A DNA stretch of 64,000 bases from Chelonoidis abingdonii (Eukaryota; Chordata; Testudines; Testudinidae): the NCBI RefSeq assembly GCF_003597395.2, contig NC_133769.1, forward strand, positions 182,330,543 through 182,394,542. Reading direction: 5' to 3'. Of the stretch, positions 1 through 12,540 are shown in pieces (positions within the stretch are counted from its first letter, which is position 1; each line of letters begins with the position of its first letter). Position numbers and translations under genes: made by a program. A model generated the notes under the pieces. That model had not been told where the DNA came from. It ran no database searches and was given only the letters and a program-made list of their open reading frames with translations.

Positions 1-1491
1 CATATTTATATTTTGATTACATTTTTGGACTAAGACAAGCAAGTCCAAAAATACAATCAAAATAGAAACATGAGTTATAGTGAAATTACAGTATAATTTT
101 GTATTGTAGTTGTCCATGCGTTCACATTATCCATACTGGTTCACATTCTGAACCACTGCAAAACATTTAGGAATGTTCAGGCAAAAGCATCACTTGGTTG
201 TCTGACTGTATGAATTTTACTCGTAGAAAGGATAACTCCTCATGCAAATATAGTGAAAAACTGAATTGCTTCTTGTGACTTTTTAAGATGTATTTTATTT
301 CAGCTGAATTAATCCACAAATTCTTAACAGATCAATATGCACCAAATGATGTTTCTGCCACCATTTTCAGTTGAGGCATGATCACAATGAGTCTGCACCT
401 CACAGTCTTTTTGTTTCTACTGGAACTACTCAAAGCAGCACACTAATATTGAAAGACAAAATTAATTAATAGATTGGTAAGCAGTATCTTAAGTGAAGTA
501 CAAGCAACGTTTTATCAGGTAATTCAAATTCTTTGATCCAAAGACACTCCCTTGAATGTGTAAGCCATCTGCCAGTTCTTCATACCAGTATTTACTTTTA
601 ACAGCCCTTTAAGTCTACTGTCACTACCTACTCATTTCTTATCATAGCATTTTATGTTGCCTCTATCCTTGTACTTTCACCCATATCTTTGGTGACTGCA
701 ATGCCCATGTTGACAATCATTTTGACTCTTTCCTCGATCTTCAAATCTGGACTGAGTCTCTTACCTGTCATTATGGTTTCTCTTTCTCGATCTACCTCTT
801 CATTAAATATTCTTGAAATGTATCCAAGTTTCAACAGCTAAATTATTTTCTTTTCTCATTATTTCAAGAGTGTCACCACTTTTTCATATGCCTGAATCTT
901 TTTTATTTTTTTTTTGGCTCTCTGTTCTTTCCACACAGTTCAAACTCTTCATTTTTCTTCAAAAGTTATCTATAGTTCTACCCCTTCCTAACATTTTCTC
1001 TCCTGTTGCTTTGCATGTCAGTCCATATAAATGGTCTCCATCTTTGCACCTTGTTACTCCATCTCAGGTTAGTTTTCACCTTTGTCCTCTTTCTCAAACT
1101 ACTCCATACACCTGAAATGACATTTTCCTTTCAGTACATACTGAATCCTCACTCTTTCTTCAAAAACCTTATCACAACCCACTTTGCTTCTCTTTCCATC
1201 TCAATTCCTGTGCTATTTATTCCTCCTTTTTGCACTACTCAGTTAAATTTCTCAGTGTAAAATTGTTATATTGTATTGCAAATAACATCCGTTTGTTTTA
1301 ATTTTCATCCCTCTTTTCTACCACTGTCCTGGTTTCTCCTCTTGTTTATTTTTGGTTGTAAATTAAAAGATCTTTGCCATAGGAAAGTGTCTTATTTTAC
1401 CTCTAAAGCACCATGAATCAAAGTTATGGCACTGTATAAATAGGTATTGATAATGATCTAGTTTGAACAGCTGAGAATTCAGGTACGATAA
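1..1491. other. AT-rich sequence, nothing recognised
   Basis: No gene, RNA or repeat family recognised. From about 840 to 1330 the plus strand is rich in C and T, which gives several short chance ORFs of low-complexity composition. None has a family match I can name. Confidence 0.5.
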
Positions 1492-1689
1492 TACACCTCT
1501 ACCCCGTTATAATGCTGTCCTCGGGAGCCAAAAAAATCTTATCGCATGATAGGTGAAACCGCATTATATCGAACATGCTTCGATCCACTAGGGTGCGCAG
1601 TCCCTCCCCCCGCCCCCAGACTGCTGTTTTACCATGTTATATTCGAATTTGTGTTATATCTGGTCACACTATATTGGGGTAGAGGTGTA
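1492..1689. mobile_element. Tc1/mariner (Tigger-like) MITE with TA duplication
   Basis: A non-autonomous DNA transposon of about 194 bp (1494-1687). It starts CACCTCTACCCC and ends with the inverted match GGGGTAGAGGTG, flanked by TA on both sides (1492-1493 and 1688-1689), the duplication expected for Tc1/mariner-type elements. The interior contains further motifs of the type GTTATAA/TTATATC in both orientations. I recall the family as common in turtles and other sauropsids, but the family name is from memory. It has no coding capacity. Confidence 0.8.
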
Positions 1690-2534
1690 CTATACAATTA
1701 AGTTGTAAATTATAGTCCTTTCAGTTTACAGTTCATATCCATTTGTCCAGTAACTCCAGCTCCAAAAGCTTTGGAAATAAACAAGCTATTTTGACTACCT
1801 ATATCATTGTCATAGGATATCAAAGAACTGACAACTGGTGTTCACCGTTTCCAGAATGGAAGATTTTTTTTTGAAGACAGAGGTAAAAAAGGGAGATTTA
1901 AGGAATATGGCTCTAACTTGGTCAGGACTGAATGCAAGGAGCAAAATCTGTCAAGGGAAATATGTTTACTCCTTTGAAATGTCTGTCAAAGTGTCAATAT
2001 TTGCTATGCTTGAACTGAGAAGTCAGGAAAAAATGAATATCCACATTTTCTGTTACTTTCTTTAGTTCCTCCTTGAAAGAGGTTCAGACCTATTCACGGG
2101 AAAGCAATAAATCTAAATATCAAGTATAGATCTGTCAGTATTCCAGAGACTGAGCCAAAATGTCTGTGTTTTAAACACTGTTACCTAAAGAAAGAGTAAT
2201 GCTTTTTGGAATTCTGCAACAGAAACTCTTCAGAAAGTCCGCTGAGGCCCCATTTGTCCCTTCAAATAACTTGCTTTGGGGTTTGTTTTAGTCCAGTAAG
2301 ATTTTCCTCCCCCTCCTTATTTCATGGCAATTAAGCCAATGTTGATACTATCTACAGCAAAAAAACAATTCTACACATAATGAAATTATAATCTATACAT
2401 TATGAAGATGTATAAGTAACCCAGCTACCTGTATGTACTGCAACAGCTGTGCAACACAGAAAATCCAAAAAGTCAGGCAACATGCAGAGAGGATATGCAA
2501 ACAATGATGCTGAAAAAGCAGGTGTCATTTCATG
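1690..2534. other. Unannotated AT-rich stretch
   Basis: No repeat end, TSD or coding relic recognised. The open frame at 1838-2065 (+) has no recognisable domain. Confidence 0.5.
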
Positions 2535-3545
2535 TCAACATCCCTAGGCCTCACTGAGTACTTACAAATGCATAGTTGGAAACCAGTTTTGGTTACCTGT
2601 GTGTTAGTATCATCAAAATAGATTTTAGAGTTATAACAGTGTGTTTAGGCTTCATGGAACTCTTGTAGGATACTGCATGTATTAATTCTACTTATATCTG
2701 TATCTCATGTTCTGCAGTAATGTTAAATGTTTGCTCTGTAACTAGAAAAATGTTTGTTGCAACAGTCAATTCCCCACAGTCAGGGAGAAAGCATTAAGAT
2801 GTGAACTATTAGTTTACCCCAAGAAGTGCTATCTGCTGCTCATCAGGAAGGGGTAATGAATCTAAATTGGCCATTGTGGAATAAAGATTTTGTCAACTGC
2901 TCCCCTGAACCACCATGGAGAGGTTACATGCAGGACCTCTCTTCCCATCAGCTTGGATTCTGAGGTGAGGGGGGGGATAAAAATCCCTCACAAGGGGAAA
3001 TTGGGTCTCTTATGCTGTCTGGACTCTGAGGGGCAAAAATTCCTAGACATAAGAAAGATCTGTAAGCTTTTTGGCTTACATAAGCCACAAAGAAAACAAA
3101 ATCTTGCTTATTATATAAGTTTCTATTACTTTTTTATTTTAAGGTTGTATCTTTGTGTGTGTGTGTGTTTACCTGCGTAAATATTTTGAATATTTCATTT
3201 TAGTTAGCTTATTACAGGATTGGCTACGGGCACCTTTGGTTTGAGAGCAGAGTACAATGGACCTGGGATAAGTGACTGGTCTTTTGGGACTGGAAGTAAC
3301 CTGAATATTGTGGTGACATGACCAGCTATCATCTAGTCCAGGTTGTGTGGATGGCAAGATAGACTGGGATGTCCAAGGGGACTGACACCATGATCAGACT
3401 GTTATAGTGCTTTAGGAGTTCACTGGGATGGTGAAATCTAATTATAGAACACACAACCAGTTTGGGGTTTCTGCCCTGCCTTTTGACAGTCTGCCCTGAG
3501 GCTGGCACTCAAGATCATGAGCCACTCTAGAAAGCATGATATATA
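2535..3545 (+). repeat. Unnamed interspersed repeat family, copy 1
   Basis: This stretch is similar to 22.80-25.79 kb in the same orientation. The upstream part (about 2580-2760, with words such as GTTATAACAGTGTGTTTAGG and GTATCTCATG) resembles 22815-22960. The downstream part (about 3200-3545, with GGATTGGCT, GGGACTGGAAGTAACCTGAA, and a TTTGGGGTTT block followed by CCCTGAGGCTGG) resembles 25425-25770. The central parts are less alike. It could be part of an LTR element or another long repeat. No coding domain is visible and I cannot name the family. Confidence 0.55.
3154..3168. repeat. (GT)n microsatellite
   Basis: Short GT run inside the unnamed repeat copy. Confidence 0.8.
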
Positions 3546-3854
3546 CTTCAGAAGATCAATCAAAAAAGGCATTCCAATATTAAAAAAAAACCCACCTTTT
3601 GTATGGGCACTAAAGTTACAGAACATATATCCTACTATAAGAATTGATTTGGCCATCAGTGAAATCGTTGTCTATTTTCTGCAAACACATCCAAATTATA
3701 TGGCAAGATAATGGCAAAAATATATATCTTACTGACGCAACATTGACTGTACCTGATTTTGCTCAATAAACTACCACTGGTACACAACTACACTTCAGTA
3801 CAAATTGTGTATGTACAGCATCTACTGAAAGTAAATAAAGAGCTAAACTGACAA

Positions 3855-3903
3855 TTTAAAAAACAAACAGAAAAAAACAAACAAACAGAAAAAAAAAAAA
3901 ACC
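3855..3903. repeat. A-rich simple sequence
   Basis: Runs of A broken by C and G (AAACAAAC-type). It could be an old poly(A) tail of a retroposon lying to the left, but no body of such an element is recognised. Confidence 0.6.
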
Positions 3904-4127
3904 ACACACCAGTGAGCTCCCGCCACTTACAGAAGAGCATTTTCCCCTTCAGGACCACAGGGCATCAAGCTTTCGAGATAACTATTATAACTTATCAGAG
4001 GAATATCTCAGAGGTTGTTCCCACATATTCGTATTGGTTAGTTAAACTAGTACAAATCCCCTACATGGTTTTAAAACTAGTTATATCTCAGTTTAAAGTA
4101 ATTGTAAAGATTGAAAGATAATAAAGA

Positions 4128-4640
4128 CAGAAGGGATGACTGAAATCTAGTCTGACCTCCCATAAAATACAGAACATAGAACTTCTCTGAATTAATTCTT
4201 GTTTCAACTAAAGCATCTCTTTTAGAAAAATATCAAATATCTTGATTTAAAAATTTCAAATGATAGGAAATCCACCATAACCCTTGGTAAATTGTTCCAA
4301 CAGTTAGTTATCCTCACTGTAAAGTTTACCCCTTATTCCAGTCTGAATGTTGCTAGTTTCAACTTCCAGCCACTGGTTCTTGTTATACTTTTGTCTTGTA
4401 TGTTGAAAAGACCATTATCATTTTTGTGTTCCTTATATAGGTACATATTAACTGATCAAGTCACCCTGTAACCTCGTCTTTGTCAAGCTAAATAGACTCA
4501 GGGAGCTCAATCTAAATTATAAGGCACATTTTCCTGTTCTTTAAATTGTTCTTGCGGCTCTTCTCTTAACACTCTCCAGTCTATCTATCTTCCTCAATTA
4601 TGAACACCAGAACTGGGCACAGTAGTGCCCAGAGATATAT
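4128..4640 (-). mobile_element. CR1-like LINE 3' fragment, old
   Basis: On the minus strand this reads as the end of a CR1 ORF2 plus 3' UTR. The plus-strand words AGAAGGGATGACTG and TCTAGTCTGACCTCC near 4130-4160 match the conserved CR1 3' end. The right part (CACCAGAACTGGGCACAGTA near 4605) is the complement of the conserved coding segment seen in CR1 copies. It is heavily diverged with no open frame, and 5' truncated as is usual for CR1. The family is also represented at 49.9 kb, where it is younger. Confidence 0.65.
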
Positions 4641-5629
4641 TCCCTTCTTACTCCAAATACACAAGAGTGTCCACATAAACAAAAATGCACTGATTTAATA
4701 ATTTTGGTTAAAAATAAACACATTACACTAGATTGTGTGTAGAGCAGGCCTTAGTTTTACAAGTCACCAACTTCATTGTCTCCATTCTTCTTTAGTCACC
4801 ATTTCTCCACCTCTCTCCCTCCATCAAAGACTTCCTGAAAAATCCTCAAGATTTATGTATTAAGCAAAGCCGCCACAGATTATAACTCCTCATTTATTGG
4901 CTTAAATGACACTATTCACCATTGTAACGATTGCAGGATCAGGTTCTTAGATGGTAAACTCATCAGGCCAGGGTCATTGTCAAGTTGCATGCCCATTGGT
5001 TACTCTGAAATTTAGGCTTTGGGGAACCCTTAGAATAACCTGCCTATTGTCCCCTTAATCAGCTCTTTCCAGGGTGTGGTTCTCCAGAGTAGTTAAGGAA
5101 ACACTGGGAGGACACTGATATAACCTTCCTATAAAATGATTGACACAGATATTCTTTCCAAAACAAAAGTATCTTTTTACCAGTGTAACTAATAACCCCT
5201 TCTACATTGTAATCTAAAATTAGAAATCAGACACAAATCCCCTATTTCAAGTTAAAAAGCATTTAAAGTACAATAGCATACTGTTTAAATGATTATAAGC
5301 AAGTCATTTTTTATAAAAGGCCACTTTGTAACAAGTCACTGATGAAGTACAAGCTAAGAATTTCAAAGTTTTACATAGGCAAAATACAATTCACACACAG
5401 ACGACACGCACCCTATAATACATGGAAAACTTGTAGTTAAAAACTGACAAGCTCATGCTCTCTCAATTCCCCGGGGTTACAAATGTTGAGGCTGCTGCAG
5501 CAGCCTTTCATTCCCAGTCAGCTTCCTTTCTCCTCTGTTCCTTGTTGTTACTGTTACATCCTTCTCTCTTCTCCCGCAGCTCTTCTTGATGGCTCCTAAA
5601 TGTCAGTTTAGAATGTTTCTTCAGAATTT
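4641..5629. other. Unannotated AT-rich stretch
   Basis: No repeat or coding relic recognised. The minus-strand open frame at 5508-5771 overlaps the CR1 start on the other strand and has no domain. Confidence 0.5.
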
Positions 5630-6690
5630 TCTTCAGAATTAAATCCCTCAAGATAGTTAAAGTCCAAAGCAGACTGTGAAGAGAGTTACAAAGGGATCTT
5701 ACAAAACTGGGTGACTGGGCAACAAAATGGCAGATGAAATTCAATGCTGATAAATACAAAGTAATGCACACTGGAAAACAATCCCAACTATATCATATCT
5801 CTCTATAAATAAATAAAAATGATGAGGTCTAAATTAGCTGTTACCACTCAAGAAAGACCTTGGAATCATTGTAGATAGCTCTCTGAAAACGTCTACTGAA
5901 TGTGCAGCGACAGTCAAAAAAATTAAGCAAGCATGTTGTGAATATTTAGGAAAGGGATAGATAATAAGACAGAAAACAGGGGGAGGGATAGCTCAGTGGT
6001 TTGAGCATTGGCTTGCTAAACCCAGGATTGTGAGCTCAATCCTTGAGGCAGCCACCCAGGGATCTGGGGCAAAACCAATACTTGGTCCTGCTAGTGAAGG
6101 CAGGGGGGCTGGACTCAATTACCTTTCAGAGTCCCTTCCAGTTCTAGGAAATAGGTATATCTCCATTAATTTAACATATTGCCTCTACATAAATCTATGG
6201 TATGCCCACATCTTTAACACTGCATGCAGCTGTAGTTGCCCCGTCCCAAAAAAGATACAGGAATTGGGAAAGGCTCAGAAAAGGGCAACAAAAATGGTAA
6301 CACAAGAACTAGGGGTCATCAAATGAAATTAACAGGCAGCAGGTTTAAAACAAACAAAAGTAACTATTTTTCACACAACGCACAGTTAACCTGCGGAACT
6401 CTGCCAGAGGATGTTGTAAAGGCCAAGAGTATAACAGAGTTAAAAAAGAACTAGATAAACCCATGGAGGATAGGCCCATCAGTGGCTATTTGCCAGGATG
6501 GACAGGGATGGTGTCCCTAGCCCCTGTTTGCCAAAGCTGGCAATGGGTGACAGGGGATCGATCACTTGAGAATTCCCTGTTCTGTTCATTTTCTCTAAAG
6601 CACCTGGCATTGGCCACTGTCATAAAACAGGATACTGGATTATATGAACTTTTGGGCTAATGCAGTATGACCATTCTTATGTTATATCTT
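5630..6690 (+). pseudogene. CR1 LINE ORF2 C-terminus and 3' end, split by a SINE
   Basis: 5'-truncated CR1-type non-LTR retrotransposon. Near 5705-5770 the plus strand reads LTKLGDWATKWQMKFN then ADKYKVMH, the conserved block downstream of the reverse-transcriptase catalytic motif. Further conserved coding sequence follows to about 5975 with stops and small indels. Coding similarity resumes after a SINE insertion at about 6171. The 3' end (TATGACCATTCTTATGTTA, 6666-6684) matches the ending I recall for turtle CR1 subfamilies. ORF2 normally encodes endonuclease and reverse transcriptase. Only the last part remains, so the copy is dead. The SINE inside shows that the CR1 inserted first. Confidence 0.85.
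5979..6170 (+). mobile_element. tRNA-derived SINE (Cry-like, turtle)
   Basis: Begins GGGGGAGGGATAGCTCAGTG, the tRNA-like head with a pol III A box (TAGCTCAGTGG). A B-box-like segment (GTGAGCTCAATCC) follows about 40 bp later. The body contains the GGCTGGACTCAATTACC and CCCTTCCAGTTC words of the turtle SINE consensus. It lies inside the CR1 copy, whose coding similarity stops just before it and resumes just after it. SINEs of this kind are transcribed by RNA polymerase III and mobilised by LINE proteins. The family name is from memory. Confidence 0.8.
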
Positions 6691-6824
6691 TCTCCAACAG
6701 CTCTTTTCCCAGACTCCTGATTGTCTGACTGCCTGCCAATATCTGCCTTTTATGCAGTCCTATCGGCAGCTAGACCTCTGTTGAGCATGCCCACTGTTTA
6801 CTTCAGCATTATGATTCTGCTGAC

Positions 6825-7107
6825 CAGGGGCAGCTCTAGACATTTCGCCGCCCCCAGCACAGCATCATGCCATGGGGGGCACTCTGCCGCTTGCCAGTCT
6901 CGTGGCCCTGGTGGACCTCCCACAGGCGTGCCTGCGGAGGGTCCGCTGGTCCCACGGCTCCACCGAAGCCGCAGGACCAGCAGACCCTCCGCAGGCATGC
7001 CGCTGAAGGCACCCTGCCTGCTGCCCTCCTGGTGACCAGCAGAGCGCCCCCCACGGCATGCCACCCCAAGCATGCACTTGGCATGCTGGGGCCTGGAGCC
7101 CCCCCCG
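6825..7107. mobile_element. GC-rich hAT MITE with perfect 8-bp TSD
   Basis: Non-autonomous hAT element of 283 bp starting CAGGGGCAGCTCTAGA and ending in a decayed inverted match (GGAGCCCCCCCCG). The 8-bp sequence CTGCTGAC lies directly before (6817-6824) and after (7108-7115), the duplication length expected for hAT. The interior is a long imperfect palindrome built around GGTCCGCTGGTCCC and its complement, which explains the overlapping ORFs called on both strands. A second copy lies at 11.26 kb. Confidence 0.85.
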
Positions 7108-7115
7108 CTGCTGAC

Positions 7116-8101
7116 CCTTACACACACTTGGCTTTTTGCCCAACGCGTCATCTTAGAAATTCTGGGCTTTCTGCCAGTGACCTTACTGGGGATGCTCCAA
7201 ATTTGACCAACTTAGATGATTTCTCCCCTATTTTCACACTGAGCATGCTCAGCCCAGAAACACTTTACTAGTCATGCTCATCCCTTGTCCTGCTACCAGT
7301 AATCTTGTGACCTACATCATCCAGTGGTAAGTGACCTGCCGCTTACAGTTGGTAAAGTGACTTCTGCTAATTCAAGAGGAAAGCCAGAGACACAAATGAA
7401 GGTTAGGATTACAAAATGGAGTTTGGAATTTCTTAGGTTCACACCTTTATTTTTTTAAATAGAAATTTATAATGTATACATATTTCACATTATATCATAC
7501 CTGTCACATTCATGTACGTTTCTTTGAAGAAACAATTTTGTAAACATTAATATTTAATTACTTCAACACTTCTTGTATGCATTATAAACTATTTATTAAT
7601 GATTAGTACTAATTTCTTTAGATAAAGAAGGAAGTCGAGTCTATTTTATATTACTGCCTGCTTCAACAATGGAATATTTTTTTTCATCCAGTTAGTGGGC
7701 ACAGTCCAATTGCGCTGGTCTCTGATACTGGGGAAATTGCAGACTGAATGACTCCCAAATACTAAATTTTATCCAATGAGCAAAGGATCTCTTCCGTCAT
7801 TCTGGATGAAAAAAGTCAGACTAAAAAACGTGTTTTTTCTTTCCAGGTAAAAGTTTTAGTGACAGTCCTTGAAATTATCGTATCAGTGTGAAACTCCAGT
7901 GAGGAAAGGACAACCTCACTGACTGTTCATGGGAACTATGCCAACAAGTAACTGTACTTTAAACCACAGAAGCTTTAGAGATGTGCTCCTGTGTTCAAAG
8001 TGAACTTGAAGGGAAAGAACTGGAGGTGACATTTTCTAAAGAGTTTGACAAGTCCCACTCGAAAAAAATAGGATTTGTGCTCCCAAATCACTTAAACACT
8101 T
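7116..8101. other. Unannotated AT-rich stretch
   Basis: No repeat boundary or coding relic recognised. Confidence 0.5.
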
Positions 8102-8190
8102 TTCAGAGTAGTAGCCGTATTAGTCTTGTATCAGCAAAAACAACAAGGAGTACTCGTCTAAGGTGCCACACATACTCCTCGTTGTTTAAA
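8102..8190 (-). repeat. Fragment of a Penelope-like(?) repeat end
   Basis: Contains TCAGAGTAGTAGCCGTATTA, GTATCAGCAAAAACAAC and AAGGTGCCAC, words of a very common reptile repeat also seen near 23.8/24.84 kb and 43.94-44.28 kb. The first half pairs with an inverted copy of its own AACAAGGAGTACT segment on the right. I recall the family as Penelope-like, but the class is uncertain. Confidence 0.6.
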
Positions 8191-10152
8191 CACTTTTGAA
8201 ACTCTCACCCCAGATTCTGGCTTTAGGAGGGAATGACACAGCTGAGGAGGAGTGCTACACAAAAATAGTTGCCACAAAGTTATATGTGAATCCTTGAATG
8301 TCACTGACAAAGATCTTTTTTCAAGGCCTTCTCGTGGAAAATTAGAAATGATGCTTAAGGACCAAAAATAAAATGAACAATAAACGGTGTACATAATCCC
8401 TTAGCTCCTTGGCATGTCAAACAGGAAAAAATGCTACAATCAGGAGTCAACAATACTATCTCCATACTAGAAAACTGAACTCCCGCCAGGGATCTTTATT
8501 CTTTTATTTTGAACCTTTAAAATCTAAATCCCAAAAGTAATTCCCAAATTAAACAATAATCTTTAAATAAATATTTAACATCTAATTGTTAGGGAAGAAC
8601 CTAAAGAATCTTTGAAAAAAAAATTCTCCTATATTGTCCTGTAAGTCAAGTTAGTCCTTCTTGCCAGCAAGATGGTATTCATATTTTGAGAATCCCTTCA
8701 GGACAGATATTGTAACAATGATATAATCCTAGATTCAGAGAGAAATCTGGGCTTGTCCTGTCAAAGCAAGACACATTCTCTTGATCATATTCTCAGCTCC
8801 ATAGTTTACAACTAAGAGTTTGACAGAAAAGTAACATATACTCCATAGAAAAGGGCCACAAACTTGAATTTAGCCTTGAGGAACATACTAGTCAGGGGAA
8901 TCTTCCTGCTACTGTATTGGTAGCCATTCTGCAGGCTGAGATATAAAGAGTCTTCAGCTAAATTGCAGCAGTAATGGGAGACTAGATCAGTCAAAAGTCC
9001 AACAGACCGCAGGAGGACAGATGTGGCTCTCAAAGAGAGCTAGAAAGTCTTCAAACTACTCAATTTTTTGGATCAAGCCAAACATTTTCATTGCCTTTTC
9101 AATACGTGCAATGATTATGTTATAAAAATTGATTTAATTAGGGAACAGGGGAGCCGTGAACTTTTAACAATACTCTAGGGCTCCACTGACTAGCCTAAGA
9201 GGACCTTAGGCAGTAACCTCCTTCCTGATAAGTAGTGAGGATTTACTCTCACACACGATTTACTTTATAGCACAAATGGTACAGTTTTGCTGTAACAATG
9301 AGAAGGTTATGTAGATTAACAGAGACAATGAGAAAAAAGTTAGTCAGGGACTGCAGATGTATTAATCACTGAATTCATTTAAGCAATGAAGAAAGTTATA
9401 GCTGGCTTTTCTCTGACATCAAGCGCTATCCAGGAGCTATCCAGGCTGGGAAATTGCTTCATCAATCCTGAGTGCCTACAATCTGCATTAGAGGTGAGCA
9501 CCAAGCTTTGCAAAAAATTATCATCCTACTTTACTGAAAAGATCCTCTCCAACAGCATAGATTTGTTCAGATTACATCCACCAACCAACAGCCCACCTGC
9601 ACTCCCAAAGTTCAGTACTTTTATACTCATCAAGAAGTTTTTGACCCTCTAAGGGAGTCAACCCAAGACTTGTCTTGAAATCAGTTTTAAGAAAACAAAA
9701 AGGTGTTAGTGCAGCAGTCTTTTATGATGTTGGGGGGAAGGAAGCCCAAAACGTCAAAAGAATATAGACCCAGCACACCAAAAACAAATCTAGTCATTCT
9801 TTAGATCTGCTGAAAGTTACCAAGCTGCTATGGGAGGAGCAATTAACTAGTTCGAGATCTTGTCTGAGGATGCCAGATGGGGTCCTGCTACTCCTATTAC
9901 CCTAAAAACAATCCTTCCACGGATGCACTTCTAATACATGCATCCTTTAGGCACAATACAAATAATGCAATGTACAACTCCACATTTCCAATTTATGTAT
10001 AGAATACTGACAATGAAAATCAAAGTGCAAATGACATGGGCCCATAACTTGAAGGTTTTATAAATTTTTAAGGAACGTGGATAAGAACTATTGTATAAGT
10101 TCTTAAAGGTAAGTTATATTTTAGCATAATAAAACAGCTGTTACGGGCCTTT

Positions 10153-10154
<2 letters not shown>

Positions 10155-10184
<30 letters not shown>
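10155..10184. repeat. (GT)15 microsatellite
   Basis: Perfect 30-bp GT run. Confidence 0.95.
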
Positions 10185-10186
<2 letters not shown>

Positions 10187-10689
10187 GTTAGACTTTTCTT
10201 TTTTAGTAATTGCATGGAGGAAGAGAGCAAAATAGGTTTTTTTTAGGTAAACAATTATAGCAAGCATTTATACCTTAGTTATAAATAATAATGAGCAACA
10301 GCTGCATTTTGTTTATATATAGGTTATTTTGATTTTGATTTAGACTATAGTTTACATTTTATACTTATTTAACACAAGGTCACAACAATTTTTTACGCAG
10401 GTTTTTTTTACTTGCCTTTTAAAATTTTTGCTTTTACAAATTTCATGTTATTAGGGTTACAGCTAGCCTGACTCTTGCTCACATAAGGAGACTGTGTGGA
10501 TTTGAAATCCCCTTCAAATCCCTGTCAGTTCTTTCTTCACTTCCACACACCTCTCTCTTGTGCTTCTAGCACAATTAACATTTTTAAATCTTTATTTGCA
10601 TTAAGCTTTCGATTTTATATTTAATGCTTTAATTTTAGGGGTTTTGATCGGATGCAATGATAATGCATGATTAGCATGGACATGGAAAG

Positions 10690-10716
10690 TATTATTATTA
10701 TTATTATTATTATTAT
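10690..10716. repeat. (TAT)n microsatellite
   Basis: Perfect 27-bp trinucleotide run. Confidence 0.95.
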
Positions 10717-11256
10717 GTTTTTATAACAACAACATAATTTTAAATTAAACAACAACAGTAAAAGCAGTAACATTTTTATAGTAATAATATGATGGGTTTG
10801 TTGTACTATTTTAGTTATAAAGCACAATACATTATACTTAGTACATAAAATAGATACTTTGTAAGCTGTATGAAAGGCATACTTTTTAACTTGATATGCA
10901 TTTTTAAGCATGTGAATTTGCTTTTGTAATTTAGAGATTTTCTGAACCTTTAGTAATTTTAAAATTGATTAGATACTAAACTAATTTAATTAAAGGGTAT
11001 TTGAAACCTAAGGACTACTTGTAACATCTTATTTGCAGGCTAGTAAATAATATGATTGCCTGCAGCACTAGTGAAATTAAAATGTATATTTTGCAAAGTG
11101 GTGGCCTTAACATACACACAGCTATTATTAGCTTGAAAAAGTAGGTATTTTGTTAGGGTAGTTTTTTGTTTTATACTTTTTTACCAAATATTGTTAAACA
11201 CTGTGACAACTTTTACTTGCTTTAATTTTTTTAATATATAAAAGCTGTGGGGGTTT

Positions 11257-11500
11257 CAGGGGCGGCTCTATGTATTTTGCCATCCCAAGCATGGCAGTCA
11301 GGTGGCTTTCAGCAGCATGCCTGCAGGAGGCCCACTGGTAATGCAGATTCAGTGTACCCCATACCTGCTACCGAATTACCGCTGAAACCACGGGACTGGC
11401 AGACCTCCCCCAGGCATGCCGCCAAAGGCAGCCTGACAGCTGCCCTCATGACAACCGGCACGCCGCCCACTACAGCTTGCCGCCCCAGGCACGCACCAAG
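11257..11500. mobile_element. GC-rich hAT MITE, second copy, right end lost
   Basis: Starts CAGGGGCGGCTCTATG, the same left terminus as the 6.8-kb copy. It continues with the family words TTTTGCCATCCCAAG and TGCCGCCCCAGGCACG. Similarity ends near 11500 without the right inverted terminus, so the copy is truncated or has lost its end. No TSD can be assigned. It is a GC-rich island in very AT-rich surroundings, which makes chance ORFs here. Confidence 0.8.
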
Positions 11501-12518
11501 GACTAAAATGTTTATTGATTTTTTATTTTAATTTAAATATTAGGTGTTATTTTAGGAGCACTAACAACAAATTGGCTAGACATTACCAGGTGGTTTAATT
11601 TTTTAGATATTATGGTGAATAATTTAGTTTTAGATGTATTTTTTCATGGGTGCAGCAGGATTTGGTATGTGGGAGCCCATACCCTTTTTACTGGCCCATA
11701 TGCTTGAAAGGAGCACTGTGAGTACTTGCACATTTATTTTGAAAATTTTTAAGTATGTTTTTATGGGAACAAATTAGATGGCATTTCTGAGGTATTTGTA
11801 AAGGCAGTAGGCCACGCCTTATGCTCGAGATTACTCCAAATGGCCATTAGCTGGGGGTTTTTTTTGGAAATTTCTAATTTTTCAACATGCCAAATTTTAC
11901 TGCAATGCCTTTTTAGCCTTAGTGATATTTAATACCATTTTTGTTAGCAACTTTTGGGTTATTGAACTAAGAGCAGAATACCATGTAATTGACCAACTCC
12001 AGCTTGCACCTGGATCAGATGTGCTTCGGTAATAAGACCAGTGGCCTTTTTTTGTTCCCAAATGTTTATTATACTGTTGGCCTTTACGAATATTTCAAAT
12101 TGCTGCTGCACTATATTATAACTGTTTAGCTAAACCTTTTTTTATTTTATTTTTTTTAAAGAGGAGACTTAGATTTGTGCTTTTTGCTGTGCTAGCCAAT
12201 AGCATTTTTCTTGGAGTAATTTGGATACATGGAAGTGATTTGAAAACTAGATAGGGGCAGGGTAAATTTTACAGTTTTTAATGGGGCATTTATTATTGTT
12301 ATTTGATGTTTTAGTACATTTTTGGAGGATAGCATTATACCAGATTTATTATTTTAAATATTTTAGGTACTTTAGAGAGGCATTAACATTAATAGCATAG
12401 GAAGGGGTATATTGTAATATGGTACAGGTTAAATTATTAGTTACTTTTAGTATAGGTAAAATTTTTAGTGGCAGAACACACTTTTTGAGTATGAGTTTGA
12501 TTATTTATTAATTGGGTA
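11501..12518. other. Unannotated AT-rich stretch
   Basis: Strongly AT-rich with many T runs. Nothing recognised. Confidence 0.5.
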
Positions 12519-12540
12519 ACCAAAACAATAAGGACCCTTT
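12519..12540 (+). repeat. Left arm of 22-bp inverted repeat flanking the LINE
   Basis: Starts ACCAAAACAATAAGG. It is a perfect reverse complement of 16124-16145, 3.6 kb away. A TATATATATA tract follows on the inner side. Confidence 0.95.

Larger units (their letters stand above)
8191..11256. other. AT-rich stretch with microsatellites only
   Basis: No gene or interspersed repeat recognised apart from the two simple repeats listed separately. Confidence 0.5.

Noticed and set aside
813..1260. Overlapping plus-strand ORFs in a C/T-rich stretch
   Set aside because: Low-complexity composition explains the open frames; no domain, splice context or family match.
5979..6050. tRNA gene
   Set aside because: A and B boxes are present but the sequence continues into a SINE body and lacks a tRNA acceptor stem.
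6798..7271. Overlapping ORFs up to 134 residues on both strands
   Set aside because: Explained by the GC-rich palindromic hAT MITE, which has few stop codons.
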